64,000 nt of DNA from assembly GCA_002794775.1 (NCBI GenBank), contig NBAY01000001.1, positions 620,001 to 684,000 of the forward strand, read 5' to 3'. Below, one piece after another: positions 1 to 13,632 of this stretch. The stretch is from Porodaedalea pini. Taxonomy: Eukaryota; Basidiomycota; Agaricomycetes; Hymenochaetales; Hymenochaetaceae. Each line of letters opens with the position of its first letter. Position 1 is the first letter of the stretch. The position numbers and the translations under genes were made by a program. Below the pieces are notes generated by a model. The model saw only the letters and a list, made by a program, of their open reading frames with translations, searched no databases and was not told the origin of the DNA.

Positions 1-7
1 ACGACTC

Positions 8-275
8 ATGGCGCGGGAGAAGGCTTTCAAAAAGGTTTTTCTTACTTCGTCCGACTCCACTCATGACAATGAATTTGATCATGGCGAGGAGAGGGTCTAC
101 ATATGTAAATGGATGATGAACCACGATGGCAAAAGTAGATGCAACTCGTTATTCACAAATGTGCAGGTGCGGACCTACTTAAACATATATCATATCCAGC
201 GAATCAACTTTCGATAATGTCTCCTTAAAATTTCAGGACTTAAAGGATCACCTCTTCGTTGATCATCAACTGTGA
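8..275 (+). CDS. C2H2 zinc-finger protein, 3' part (possibly partial at left edge)
   Basis: Two exons, 8-166 and 237-275, joined in phase 0 across a 70 bp intron (GTGCGG...TTTCAG). The spliced end carries one C2H2-type finger with spacing C-x11-C-x12-H-x4-H, from the Cys of YICKW to the final His of LFVDH, followed closely by the stop. The finger only appears after splicing, which supports the intron. The frame is open upstream of the ATG at 8, so the gene may begin outside the window and this would be its C-terminus. A single finger at the very end suggests nucleic-acid or protein binding; I cannot name a target. The first exon before the finger is acidic/basic and has no other recognisable motif. 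Confidence 0.55.
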
Positions 276-648
276 GGCGGGCCATATACCTTGTTAACCT
301 TGCTTGACATGTCAATTGGGGAATTTTATTCGTACATTTAACCATTTAACACCTATGCTGAATCGGGGCAGTTTTGTAAAATTGATCGGTTGTTACTCCT
401 TTTTGCTGTCTTTGACCTTGTCCGTAGTATGGCTCGTTTCCCCTTTTTCGAGTCTCAGCCCACCTTTATCTCGGATTTTCTTTGGAGTTCATAGTGCAAA
501 TTATGTAGAACACTTGTTTGAATTTATGAGAACAAATGGACAAGAAATTGTAGTCACAATTGAACACCACATGGAAATTATCTGCTATTATTCGGATATG
601 CAGTACCCTCTTTTTCAACAACCCAACATAGACTCGCCGCCTTCTGTC
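276..648. other. intergenic, convergent 3' ends
   Basis: AT-rich DNA between the zinc-finger gene and the converging WW-domain gene. It contains an open frame of 119 codons (304-663, +) with no splice context or domain, which I read as 3' untranslated sequence of the two converging genes. Confidence 0.5.
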
Positions 649-3600
649 CTACGAATCGATTAATCCTCCTGGTCCACTCCTCCCCCGACCCCGTCTCCCC
701 CGACCACCGCGACTCCGACCACGGCCGTGGCTCCGTCCTCTGTACCCTTCGCCGTAGTTTATGTAGCTACCGTCGAGTCCCAGTCCGCCTCTAGGATTGA
801 CGGCAGTGTCCTCGCGTCCAGAATCATTGTCCCTCCACCTTGGCGGCGGCAGTTTAACTCGTTCACGTAACGACGGTTGGGATGCACTTTGTTGAGATGC
901 GCTAGAAGTGTCGGCATCGGAATTCATGTTCAAGCGCTCCAGCAGCGAATTTGAGCGGAGCTGGCTAGGACGCCCGCGGTCGTCGTATTCGAAATGAACG
1001 TCCACCTGGTACATCTCAGTGCGGCTCGGCTCGGACGGCGCATTTTGTTGAGGAGCGTCTCCGAATTTTGTGTGCGGACGCTTTATGCGCAGAGGGGTAG
1101 CTTGTGATGAGCGCGGCTCTTCTGTCGACGTGCTTTCTTGCCCAGTCGGTTGGCCAGCTTTCGATGGCATGACAGCAGCAGCAGCAGCCAATTTTGATAA
1201 CCGTGAAGGATGAATAGGACCACCAGAATTGTCCACTGAGCGACCATCTCGCGAACCCGTCTCTGAGACTGCATTCGCTCCAGACTCAAATCTATTGCCT
1301 GGATACTGCGTAGGATGAGATTCCAATTGCTCCTTCGATAGGTTCCCAGAATTAGCTTGAGTCTGGAGTTGGAGAGGAGGGTTGAGATTGGACGAAGGCG
1401 GCCGAAGGTCACCTGCCTGACTGTCGCGCAACTCCACTGATGAACGATATTGAGGACTCTTTTGCGAAGTTGATGGTGGCATGCTCGTGCGTGAATCCCT
1501 GAAATCCTTGAGCGAGCCGTCCCGAGAAGAACTCTCCAGGCCGAATGGCTGATCGTGACGAGCATAACCATCATTTGGCAAGGAACCTGCGTTTGAGCGG
1601 GTCGCTTCGACAGAGCGATGAGGGCTGCGAGCACGACCTTCATCCCCGTTTGATACGCGGCCACGCAAATCTTCAGCAGCTTCTCGGGAAATCCAGACGC
1701 GTGGTTCGTCATTCTTTTCAGTCACAGGTGCCGCGCTCTCCTGCGGTTTGCTGAAGCGAGACTGGCAAGATCGCACGTCGGCGTCTGTTCTCTTCCCATA
1801 TTTTGGCACAGAACTTACAATGCGAGGACCAGATCGACGAGCACTCTGGGATCCAGGCGGAGGCAGCCTATCATGTTGCTGCTGCTCAGGTTCATCTAAC
1901 TTGCGCACAGAATCGTGTGGGAAGATATGGCTCTAAACAACAGAACAAGATCAGTATATTATATGTCAAAAAGAGAAAGAACAAACTTCAGAATTGTCTT
2001 CATTTCTGTCACTCAGTGACATCCTGCGCTCGATATCTCCGTGTAAGTTTTTGTAACGCATTCCAGGGGAAATCATTCCACGGTCCACTTGAACCTATAA
2101 TCATCTCAGTCTAGCAAAATTGTATCAGAGAGCGCCATTAACGTACTGGTGGGTTACTCCCTGGCGGCAGTCGATAGCGCACATCTGACATCGCTTCTCG
2201 TTTGTCATGAGAGGCAGGATTTGCAGTGATGTTACTGTCAACCTTCCAACCCTTTCTCAGAGGGACGGGAACATTGTTAGCACCCGTAAGCTTTGGTGAA
2301 AGGGTTCTGCGAGGAATCGGTTGTCTGTCAAGGCGTGGCCCATTCGGAATATCCGGTCGCTCAGACGGTAGCCAATCCTGAAGGGGGGTTTCAGCATACA
2401 TATGAGATCCGTTAATTCAAACGCACATTTATACGAGGCGATTCACTGTGTGGGACAGATACAGGTATGGGGCGACCTTCGAAGTCAAGTTGTTCCTTAC
2501 TAGAGTCGAACCTGCGCATACGCTGGTCTTCCGAAGGTTCCTCGCTGCGATCAGAGAATGATCGCTGGTTGTCCTCTCGACCGCTAAATCGCGTGTTTCG
2601 ACGTTCACGCAATCCGCCAACCGGAGAACGGCGACCTACAATTCGTCCTAAGCAAAGCTTCGCACATGAACAAGAAAGTACGTACCGTCGAAAATAGGAG
2701 TCTCGGGAGTCGTTATGACATTTCCGTGCGCTCCCGAAGACGGAATGAAAACACTGGGTGAGGCTGGTACACCCTTTGAATGCATAGCTCGAGGTCCCGT
2801 GGGGAGGCGGTCAGTGCTTTCTCTCCTCTCCGTCAATCCAACCATACGGTCGCTGTACATTGAACCAGCGTTGGGTGGAGGCCCAGTTGCCCTGAGGCGA
2901 GGGCCATCGATGTCCATTAGTTCTAAAGTGTTTGAGCTACGATTTTCGTCTGGAGCTCGATCCATCAGTGGCCTGCCACCTCCAAAACTGCGATTCTCTC
3001 GTCTCATCTGCCTGTCTGACTGCTGATAACTGGAAGGCCCGGCGGGAGGTAAATGTCGCCGGCTATTATCGTCGTGGCCGCGAGACTCAGCACCGACAAG
3101 GAATGGAGCAGTCTTCTGACGCGGGCCTAGAGGAATAGGCCCACTATTAATAGATCTATTGTCAAAGCTCACGTCCCGCGCCCTGTCACCCAACTCGTTC
3201 AGTCCCGATATCCTCGAGAACATTCCTTCATCCCGGTTCGGCAACTCATAAGATGATGGAACTCCAGACGAACGTCTCCCATCTACGATAGAAAGAAGGG
3301 CAAATGCCATCAAACCCCGTGAGATTTGCAAGAATGGCGGGGAGAAGGTAAGAATGTGTACCGTTGTTGTTTCCGCGACGTTCCAGATGACTCTCTGTGC
3401 TACCAGCATATGTATCTGAATGGAAAGTATCTCCTCGAGTATCCATGGGGGTAGGCGATCGATCGCGAGTAAACGCCGAGTCCGCTGTCACACTATCGAT
3501 TCTCCGTCTCTTAGCATCAATACCCATGTTGGTCTTCGGCGTGGGCTCGTGTTCTCTAGGCCTACGAACGGGAAGATCAAAATCCACAGGAACCCCGGCA

Positions 3601-5437
3601 TCTCGGTGTCCTGATAAAGGCGGATTCCACGGTGAATGTTGAACGGGGACATTTGGTTGGAAAGCGAGCCTTGAAGACCTTCTGGTCGGCAGACGCGGAT
3701 ATGGGTCGCGCTCAGCAAGCGATTCCTCATACTTATGAGGTGCCTCAATGCCTTTGCGGAAAGACGCCGAGCCCCGCAAATGTGGAGGCGGTGATCGAGA
3801 TCTGTACCCTGTAGAAGCATAGAAAAATGAATTGAGAACCCACAGGAGCGAAATACGGCGAAGGAAGGAGAGAAAGTCTGCGGAGCCCGCGCAGGCGCAA
3901 GTGGGAGGGAGGCCAAGGCGATAGAATGTACAATGCGGACGCGCGTTCAGCCGTCAAAGCATGAATGCGAGATATTACGCTTCAGGATTGTGGCCATATA
4001 ACCGCATACATAGTCGCTTAAGAAAGTAGACCACGACATGCAAACGTGCAAACCATGGAGGGAAAGGGATATGCGATGCGAAACGTACTTCTATGAGCTG
4101 ATGGCACTGCGTCATCCCCTGAACGGGGCGGTGAATCTCTGAATTGATTGGCCGTGTGCGATGTGCCCTCCGAAGGATCGTTAGCAAAGCGCTGCTGTTG
4201 AGTCCTGATATCTTGCGCAGGCCCTGCATTACGTCTCGCTCCGCGTCCGCGTCCTCGGTCAGACCCAGATCCTCGAGTTATTCGATCAGGCTCTTCTTCT
4301 CTCGAGTCATTGCGAGAGAAAGCAGGCATCTCAGGTAGTCCAGGAGAAGGGTTGCGACGGGGTCTTGCATCGTCAATATCAGATCGTTGACCGTAGGGAC
4401 GGGGAACGTCCCTTTCCAGGCGTACTTTACCCTGTGGAATCGAAGAATCCTTGGGCAAGTCGTTATGTGCAGATGAAGGTGAGGGCCCACGACAGTCTCG
4501 CTGAGGACCACGAGAAGATGAGGTGTCTGCGCCGTTTGAAGGTCGATAATGACGATCATTATAAGATAGACTTTGCACCGGACTCGTGGGCCGCGATCTA
4601 TCAATTCCTTTGAAATCATACGCTTCCCGGACTCTATCTGAACGTAAGTCACCAGAGCTTCGAGTCTTAGCTAGTTTGCTGTCTGTACGACGGTCCGAGA
4701 AGTTGTCCCTGTCGAAAGCCCTCGGACTCGGAGACGACACCTTACCATTCAATGAGGGCCGCTCCCATTGGGAAACCTGAGTTCGATTATTGTAATAGTA
4801 AATTTCTCCCTTCTCTCCAGATGTCGAGTAGCGAATCTCCCAGTCAGGAGGGAGCGCGTCAGAAAAGGCAGGTTTTGAGCCATTCGAACGTCTTCTACCA
4901 CCGTCCCTTTCTTGGCTTCGCCTGGAATCGGACATGACACTCGCTCCTATGAAGCCAGAAGTACGCGTTGAAGGCACTGGCACGGCAACTGGTTTAGGTG
5001 GCAACGCGTGCGTCAACGGCGCCTTCATGGACCGCGATTGAGAGTTCGAGCGTCTTAGCGAAGACCTTCGCGATGCAGACACTTCGAATGAGGATGTGTT
5101 CGACGGTGGAGATACGGGTGGCACGTCAGAGTCACGCTGAGGATTCGTTCTCCCCGATTCCGCTGACAGTGGCTTTACGCTAGCAGGTGGAGAATTGTCG
5201 TTCCCATTATCCCTTAGCGAGCGCGAGTGAAAAGCTGCTAATTCCTGCATGTCGTCTTCTTCCCCGCCGATGGACACGACATCGTCAGCCTCACCCATGC
5301 TCGTCGTGCGGTAAATGCCTTCGCCTTCAAGAACAACCATCGGCTTGTCACCCTCGCAGCTCTAACACGACAAAATTCTCACCATAGTGTTCATCATCTT
5401 CGCCTCCCCAGTCGAGTGCTTCGGCGTCATCTGCCAT
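649..5437 (-). CDS. WW-domain protein with RGG-type C-terminus (about 1388 aa, hypothetical)
   Basis: Eight exons on the minus strand: 5383-5437, 4089-5324, 3362-3808, 2686-3282, 2427-2635, 2147-2377, 1987-2094, 649-1932. All phases agree and the total is 1389 codons. A first exon of 18 codons gives an acidic N-terminus (start [12 protein letters not shown]). One WW domain lies near residues 176-207 ([13 protein letters not shown] ... YYYNN ... QWERP) with both Trp, the Tyr cluster and the final Pro. The rest is low-complexity, rich in Ser, Arg and Pro, and ends in a Gly/Arg tract ([20 protein letters not shown]) typical of RNA-binding or arginine-methylated nuclear proteins. PRMT1 is encoded at the other end of the window and could in principle methylate it; that is speculation. 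The 280 bp intron at 3809-4088 is unusually long here and may hide a small exon. No named orthologue is recognised. Confidence 0.8.
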
Positions 5438-5860
5438 TATGAACTCGTGAACGTTGTTGAAGCTGGTAGGTGAAACTGAAGAACACAAGTGGGCGTTCTT
5501 GTGTTCTTATGTAACTAGATGTTACATAATTGACCTTTTAGGTTCCCTTATCACCAGTAACACACTGCAGACGAAAACTCTTGAGACTGATTCCAGTACA
5601 TGTTCAGCTAAGATGCTACATAAAATTAGAAGAAAATCCGAGAGTAATAGACTGAAGAAGTACGAAGAACGGCGAGAGGAAACAGAACAGCATGGTATGA
5701 ATGAGAAAAGTAACAGTTCAAATGAGACCGGATAGTGAGGGATAAGTAGATGAAAAAAATGCAAGCATTAAACCTGGAGAGATAATACGTAAAGACAAGA
5801 GCATACATGGATAAAGACTACAGCATCCCCGTACCATTCAATAATTCAAACTCAAACCAA
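5438..5860. promoter_or_regulatory. upstream region of the WW-domain gene, with inverted repeat
   Basis: This 423 bp gap holds the 3' end of the DOCK gene and the promoter of the WW-domain gene. About 42-71 bp before the WW-gene ATG lies an 11 bp perfect inverted repeat with an 8 bp spacer (AAGAACACAAG at 5479-5489, CTTGTGTTCTT at 5498-5508), followed directly by a second short one around TGTAAC...GTTACA. It could be an operator-like site or a hairpin in the 5' leader. No gene is seen. Confidence 0.35.
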
Positions 5861-8800
5861 TCATCCGTCACGGCCGTGGCGCCCGAAGTTCAAGCTTCCA
5901 AAGCGCGAGAAGCGACCTTTGATGGAGCCGATACTGCTGCCAATGTTGGATGTCATCATTGAGGCCGCACCACTTGCTATTGAGTTTGCACCGGGAAGAG
6001 TCGACCCGACGTTGACGAAGGAACCTTGCGGAGAGCCGACAGATATCGAATCGCCAGCTACTCCAGATCCCATGCCCATATTAAGCCCGATGCCGGTCTC
6101 CGAGTTCACATTTGTTCCCGGGCCTGGGCCAACTGCCACGCCAGGGAATCCGTGTCGCGCGAGATGCGCGAGATTTCGTTGCAGTGGGGTTTGCTTCGTG
6201 TACGGTACTGACGGCCCTGGAATGCTTGCGGCAACGCCGCTATGCACAGAGACTGAAGGGCCATCAGCTGCAATCTGGGTACGAAGAGAATGGGGAGATG
6301 CTGGCGGAGGAGTGACGACTGAGTGCCCTAGCTGAAGCGGAGGAAGGTAAAAATTCTTAGACCGGGCAGTTGCACCAGTGACATTGGAGGATTGCGAGCG
6401 ATTGTGCTCATGGAGATGAGTCAGAGACCCAATACCCTGTGGAGGGTAACGCGCAGATGGTGAAATGGAGGGGGCAATAGGTGAATTGTCCATAGACAAG
6501 CGGCGAATCTCCTCTGGGAAGTTTTTATGGAAGAATCGTTCAAGGGTATCATGGAAGGGTATCATTTCTGCAGGACATAATGCTCCGTGAAGCTTTAGAC
6601 AGCTATCAATAACTCGGACCTGTAAAGGATGGTCAACATTGTAAGAAGAAGAACGAATGAGACGAAAAATACGTACCTGATCGTCGATCGCCTCCCGCAA
6701 CCTCTGCACTAATTCTGCTCGGTCCGGATTTTGTCCTATATATTCAGGTGACAAGAAGGCTTCCCGATATAGCGAAATTCCCCCATTGACGGGGGCGTCG
6801 ACGGCATTGTTGAGAGTCATAGATAAGGCATTCGTGGATACAGGTTGCCCAGTCTTTGCCAGAGTTGAGTATTTGACCTTCAATGTGTTAAGATCCTTGG
6901 TCTTCTGTTCAACATCGTTCAGCGCGCCCTCCACTGGCGAAATTTCGATAGTGTGGATATCAATGACTTCAGATCTCTTGAGGACAGTCGGGAATGTTTC
7001 CTCCGTTGTAAAGTAAGTCTTTAATATCCAAGTCTCCTCGTCACCGTTCAAGCCAACCTTAGTCACCGGGCGTTGACAGCTGAAGATGTTTATTGCACTG
7101 TAAAGCAACACATCAGTTAGTGACCATGTATATCATGAAAATCGCCCTTTACATACCTGTGCTCGTAATACATTCGAACAGCAGTAGGGACATCGGGATT
7201 ATTGAAGATAGGCAATGATCTATCTGGTTCCGGGGAAACGGCTGTACATTGTATGTACTGATCAGTACCAAAGCGAATATCGACGGGTGGATCACCCATT
7301 GTTCTTAAGAGCTGCGATCCCGGATGCTTGTTCAGCATGCGTTCACAGAATGCTCCGAACTTCTCCCACTCGTATCCTCGGTACTGCATGATAGTCAGAA
7401 TTGCATCCAAGAGAAGACGTAAAGATTATGATTCTTACGATGAACTGCTTGTTCCTGATTGCCACCGGGAAAGTACCAAAGAACGCAACACGGAAATAGT
7501 CAGGGTAGTAACGCTGGTCTGTTACAATGTGCTCAAGAAGAGCGGCCTTATGTCGGAGTATTTCAGCTAGTCGTGAACTAAGTTGATGTTAGCGAAAGGT
7601 CGCAAGGCAAGAGAACCATATTTACTAGTTATACGTAACCTCAGAATGTTGATAAGTGAGCTCGTCACATATTAGAACGGCATTTTCCCATGCTTTCCCT
7701 TTGCCTGACCGTGTTTTTAGCACATTCGATTCAAAAAGTCCAAACGCTTGGCTTACCAAGATAATCCAAGATCAAAAGACATAGTGTCTCCTTGCGATGA
7801 AATTGCGACTGACGAGGAAGACCCAAATCCTCCATGGGTTCTACGAATGAAGTGAGGTCCCACTCGTGAAGATCGGAGTGCAATTTGAGCGTCAATGCAG
7901 CCTCTACGTAATTTTGACTTTGTAGGTGCATCTGCATAGGACTCGTGAGAATGACTTATTTTGATAAAAAATAATTCACTCACATTAACGAGCTGGTGCA
8001 CATATTTAATGTAGATTTCATCTCGACCGATACGGCGGATGAAGTTCATCAAACGAAGCTAATGAATTTCGTGTCAGTTTTAATCAAAGCAGCTCCAGAA
8101 GTAACACGCACTGTCGCAATAACCCTATCATCAGCAAATTCTTCTCCCTCTGGAAGAGCACGGACGTTGAGGAGAAGCTCTAAAAATAGGTCCACAGAAT
8201 CAAGGAAATTAGACACGCGTTGCCGCAGCTGCTCATCTACAAATGAAGACTCGAATAGATGGCGAAGCTGTCCAATGAAGAATGTCCGTGAGATATCGTC
8301 TGCTTTACTGTCTGACATGAATAGCGTATCCAACTTGTTCACGAGCTCGTTCTCGATGTCGTCGAAATTCTGTGAGATGTGATACTCCGAAACAATCATG
8401 CTGTACAGGATCTGGACGGCGTTGTTGCGAAGCCGGTCATGGTGACTTAGACAAAGATTGACGACATGTCCGACCAAAGTGTTCATTGCAACTTGATAAC
8501 CCTGAGAAAATATAATGTTATAGCCTTAAAAATAGCCATAAACCACATTCGACTCACTCCATATCTTGTCACCGCTCCGGCGTCAGCCGATACTTGTTCC
8601 GGCCATCCAAGAGCCTCCCATAATCGTAAGAGTATGGCAGCCCCTTCTCCGCGGATATCGCCAGCCAATCGCCATACTGCTCTTCGTTTCTATGATACAC
8701 ACAGTTAGATTGTTTGTATTCATTTCCAAAACGTTGCTTTACCTGCGGACTAAACTCCTCGATGACGAGTTGATCAGATGACAACAGCTTCAAGAGCATA

Positions 8801-11800
8801 TACAAGGCCTCCCTCCACAAATTGTTATTGAACTGATACGCTTCATCCTGATCAGGTATGAAGTCCCTCTCAAGCAGCTTCGCAACAGGATCTGCCATCT
8901 TGATAAGCACTTTATGAGCAAGGATATTCACATTTAGCCAAGTGCTCGGGAACGCCTCATTGTCCAAGATGGAACATGAAACTTTGTAGAATCCAGAGAT
9001 GAGACTGGCAAAGTTGTCCTTCCCCTCGATCTCAAGGCTCGCCTCAAGGAAGTTGACGATGTCCTTCTTCGGCGATGAGAGTACGAGCACGAGGAAGACG
9101 ATTGCAATCTCAGCGAGTGTGCAATTAAAAACAGCTCCTTGGACAGATTGACTGGAGGCAGCAGCGGATGAAACCTCTCGATCGGTGCTCGACGCATGCG
9201 CGAAGAGCGAGAATGGATATGATTCTGGAAAGCTCACAGGCACGGAGGCCGCTAAAGCCTGTCCGGAGCGAGTTCGTTCCAGTGCCCCGATAGATTCCTG
9301 ACTTTGAAATTCCCTGTACGAATCAAGCAGGCTGTGGTGAAATTATTCAGACTTAGGAGATCATGTAGTATTAGGTCAGTCAATAACTTACCGCGGCATA
9401 AGCGACAGGAGATATTCCACGTTGTCTTGTTCTTGTCTCAACAAACTGCGGTCGGATGATGTAGCTGGGTTGACAAGATTTTGCTGGAGTTTGTCCAACA
9501 TGACCGCAATTATAGTCACACAAATGCGTATGCTCTCCAACCAACCGACTCTCGCGTTGTCCCGAGCACTCTCCGAATCTCCCGGGCTGGTCTGCGTATA
9601 CTCATCGAACTTCCCGAAGTGCGGTTTGATCCAGATCACAACTGCCTCAACGAGGAGTGAGCGCGACGCCGGAATGTCGAAGAGGAAGCCTTTGACGACC
9701 TGGAGGTACATGATAAGCTTCCAGATCACGACCTTTCCCCTTGCACTAGCCACCGAATTCGCAAAGCTCGTGACGATAGATACAAGCTCCACAGTAGGGA
9801 AGACCTTCGCTAGTTCAGGTAGGATAGACGTGAAGTGCTGCAATGCAATCGTCTGCGTTCCGATGATTGAGGCAGGCGTCGTTGACGACATCAAGCGATT
9901 CACCTCCGAAAGATGGGTTTGCAGCTCGCGCTTGAATGTCGCTTCCAGATGCTCCGCAGTTGCACCACCAGCAATACCAAGCTCCTTCGATTTCTGCAGC
10001 TCGCGCGAGCGCACAATGAATTTAATGAGATAATGCCAAACCTTAAGGGCTGCACGCAACGACATGGCGTTTTCGGTTGCGGAGGGGCTCGATAGAAGAC
10101 GATTCAAGGATTGAATCATGTGCGATGATGCAGACGAGCAATTGAAATGCTTCTCAATGTAGACATCCAGAACCGGCTGAAAGTTACTGAACCGACGATC
10201 TTGCACGATGCCGAGCACGGTGACTAGTGCATTGAAAACCAAGCCGTCCATCTCTCCAGCGATGTTGCTTGATGAGATGAGGATGGCGAAAAGGGAGTCG
10301 AAGATATCTCGGAGGAACTTCACAATCTCTACTTCACCGACAAATGTGAATTTGGAAAGGATGGTCGATAGTACATCTCGGTCGTGTAATTGGTCCCAGT
10401 TGAGAAGGCTGAGTAACACCTGGTTCTGTGTGAATTTTGTCGAGCAAAGTGAAGAACGAATGACCAGATTATCGCGAATGGGAGGACACGACCTGATCAT
10501 GTCGGCGTCGATTGAGAGACTCTCTATTCTCTGGCCTCCCGTCGTCCATGGCAGCCGCGAGAGATATGTATCTGGTGGGACCTGGTTGACGGTCGTGATA
10601 CGATATAACACTAGCGAATGGCTTCCATCCTCCAGAAACGCGCGAGAATCTGGAAGAAGCGGCAGATAAGCAAATGCGAATGGTCTCTCGAGTTCGCCCA
10701 TGACACGCGTCGTCGGTCGCTCTCTTGAACTACGGTTCCGGAACGTGAAGTATAGATGCCAATTTGGCGGACCATTGAGCGGCAGCTGCAACTTCATGAG
10801 TTCCCCAAATGTAGGTACATTGTTCCGCAAGAAGACCATTGAGTGGAATTGAGTGACTGGCGGCTCCCCACTTCCCTGTGAGATCCCTCGCTCTACAGTA
10901 TTCCCCAAATGGTCTCGTAACTCGACCGTAACTTGCACATTATTACTCGACGTAGATATCGAGCCTCGTGTGAAGTTTGTAACACTGAGTCGCGCACTGC
11001 TACTTGATGAGAAGAACTCTCCACTCCACAGCTTGATGTACATCTCATTGCGGATATCTCCAGGAAACACGACGTCGGGAAATCCAAGGCGCGCAGTCAA
11101 AGGAGCATTGAACAGCAAAGAGGGATTCTCGCGCACGATGGTTTTTGCATCTCCGTGAAAGATTTTAATTGATACAGCCAACATTTCCGCCCTAGATGTC
11201 GTTAGCTGAGTTTGCGGGTAGGCATAGAATCGAAGAGCTATACTCACCTCGGTGACTTCTCGAACTCCTTGCTGTTATTCGCGATGATATCCTGATGAAG
11301 CATAGAATACACGGCCTCGTTTGTCGGAATATATATGGGCATCGTATGCTCCCTGGTTGATGCACCTTCAGCATGATCCTTAGCAAACTCTCGCAGCTGT
11401 GACAATTCGAGCACTGCACAGCCGAATGGTCGTCTAAACTGGCCAGAATATCCTACTTCAGAAACAGAACCTGAGCGTGCTACGTTCGTTGCCGAGTGAT
11501 TGCCATTCAGCGCGGTAGTGGATTCCCACCGACCGGCTGTTGCACCCTCCCCTGAGCCGCGATGCGCGTTCTCGACTGGCACCCCAGAATTGAAAGTATT
11601 TGTGATTTTCAGCGCGCCATTCCGAATGATTCTGCAGACAAGGTAGATAGGCTCCTGTATATCCGCCTGCACGAGATCGGTGAACAGCGTGCGGATGCGC
11701 GCCGACGGATCTCGCGCAAGCACACCGTTGTGGTTAAGTACCGCGCAGAAATCTTCCGTCACAAAGCGCATATCATTCTTATTGTACAACGAGAAGTACA

Positions 11801-13161
11801 GCTCCGCAGTCTCGCCCGGCGAGCATGGTGATGCGACGAAAGCGCGCAAATCAAGGAAGACATGATAAAATTTGGCGGACACTGGTTTTGTGGGTTGAGG
11901 TGGTGCAAGAGACCCGAGGACGCGAGGATTTCCGCGGGGACGACCGGCTTCAGGAAAGACAGAGCTCGCAGGCGTTGGAGACGGACCAACTGGGGCGGGC
12001 ACTGAGGTATATTCGGCTGCTGCACCCAGCGCAGGCGCCTTAGCGTCCATGTATGCCAACGCCACTTGCATCGCGTACATGCGCACTGCACTGACCCAGC
12101 TCCGAGGGTCAATATCACCCTCGACATCGACAGTGACGAGTCCCCCCCAGGTCGGATGCCTAACAATGACATCGAGCCCTTGAACGACATTGCCGCTCAC
12201 AAGTCTTCCCACGCAGTCGCGCCGCAGACTCACGGTTTCCTCTGCACTCAGCGTCTGAGCTAGTAGTTGACGACGCCCCAGATGCAACGCCTCGATGTGC
12301 TCACGTACAGCATAGAAAAGCGCATAGTCTCGCCTCGCGAGATACATAAACATAAGATTGTGCCATTCGCGCAGCGCGGATGCGATCTCATCTATGATCG
12401 GTTGCTCCTGACCAGATGCAGTGTCATCCCCCGACTTAAGGGACGGGCGTGGCGGAAGCGGCTTGAAAGGCTGTGATTCCGATGGTGATGTCGAGCGGAT
12501 GCTTGGCGGGTAGACGGGCAAACCCGCTCGCGACGAGTTCGCCTGGTCGGGCGGGGGGCCAAGTCGAAAGGACTTGCGACCGGCCGCCTGTTCCGACTCT
12601 TCCTCCTCCTCCTTGAGTGTCTCCATCTCTCGCGCCTTCTCTCTGCTCCCATTCACTTGCGATGCCACATCTGCGAGGCGGCCCTCTGCATCCGAGAGCT
12701 CGTCGCGAACATGGATGTGAGAAGCTGGGAAGATACCGATAAACACCTGTTGCGGCTCCGCCGCTTTCAATGCTTTTGAGGAGGACGGGTCGGAGGAGGC
12801 CGCCCAGTTTATCGGTGGTCTACGTGTTGTACATACAACATATCTACGAGCCCTTGATTAGATGCTAAAATGAAATGCGCGTGCGATGCACTCACCCGCG
12901 ATACCAAACGCCCTCGCATTCCTTGCCTTTCGGTGTGTACTTCTCGAATGCGTAAATCTCGTCGCCCACCTCCAGAGACACGACGTCCCTGTGCGCAAAG
13001 TCACCTTCAGAGCCTTCTGTGACTGTAGAGAGCCGCGCTGTCCGACCGGATACACGAGTATCGCGCTGACCAGGAGAAAGAGGATGAACAGCATAGCCAT
13101 AGACTATGAGTGAGAGCGGCTCCCAAACGCCTCGGCGCTGGCTCGCCGACGATGGCAGCAT
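5861..13161 (-). CDS. DCK1: DOCK-family guanine nucleotide exchange factor (SH3, DHR-1, DHR-2), about 2214 aa
   Basis: Fungal DOCK/CZH protein, expected to activate a Rac/Rho-type GTPase with an ELMO-like partner at the cell cortex. Thirteen exons: 12896-13161, 11248-12843, 9392-11191, 8743-9331, 8558-8689, 8106-8501, 7984-8058, 7757-7931, 7635-7704, 7439-7577, 7157-7383, 6677-7097, 5861-6619; introns are 47-60 bp and every junction keeps phase. An SH3-like segment is split over exons 1-2 (VGDEIYAFEKY ... GVWYRG). A C2-like DHR-1 lies near residues 636-830 (NEMYIKLWSGEF, WHLYFTFRNRSSRE). DHR-2 spans about 1594-2010, with family signatures LMNFIRRIGRDEIYIKYVHQ, NKQFIYRGYEWEKFGAFCER and QYIQCTAVSP. 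The last 200 residues are low-complexity Gly/Ser. It is head-to-head with WDR83. The symbol follows the yeast DOCK homologue Dck1; orthology is inferred from domain order. Confidence 0.92.
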
Positions 13162-13632
13162 GGACGTGACTGCCGAGGGCGCGTGAAGGAGGTCGTCGTC
13201 TGCAAACGAGGCGTCGGGCTTTTCTTTCTAGGCCCTACTAGGGACGCGTCGATCAGGCTAGAGTCTCAGCTACTCGCTCACTGTGCCCGACGTTGACGAC
13301 TAGGTCGGCGGCGGCGAGAGCGATAAAATTCGAAGGGTCTGGTTGAGTTCCGGTATTGCAAATATTTGCAGCGCGGTCTTAGCTCGCCTTCTATCATTAT
13401 ACCTGGCGGTGCTCTTCGTGCTCCTTCGGTCGACGTCCAACCAGGTTGTCTATCATTAATATTGGCGTTCTTCACGACGAGCTCAGAAAACAACTCTCTC
13501 ATTGCTTGCAGCTCACTTCACAGGTCATTTACTGTTCGTCTGCTGTCGTCTTCTCTGGTCTCGTCATTTGGCTACACACAGACACACTCGCCTGCAAACC
13601 GGCTGAGCTCGTGCCTCATCTGAGTTATTGAT
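13162..13632. promoter_or_regulatory. divergent promoter between DOCK GEF and WDR83
   Basis: The 471 bp between the two start codons (13161, minus; 13633, plus) must contain both promoters. It is moderately GC-rich and has no open frame with coding features. I saw no convincing TATA box. Confidence 0.5.

Noticed and set aside
304..663. 119-codon open frame on the plus strand after the zinc-finger gene
   Set aside because: No domain, no splice context; lies in the 3' untranslated gap and overlaps the end of the WW-domain gene.
3809..4088. Internal exon inside the 280 bp intron of the WW-domain gene
   Set aside because: Candidate exons either contain stops in the needed phase or are only 21 nt with no support, so the intron is left whole.
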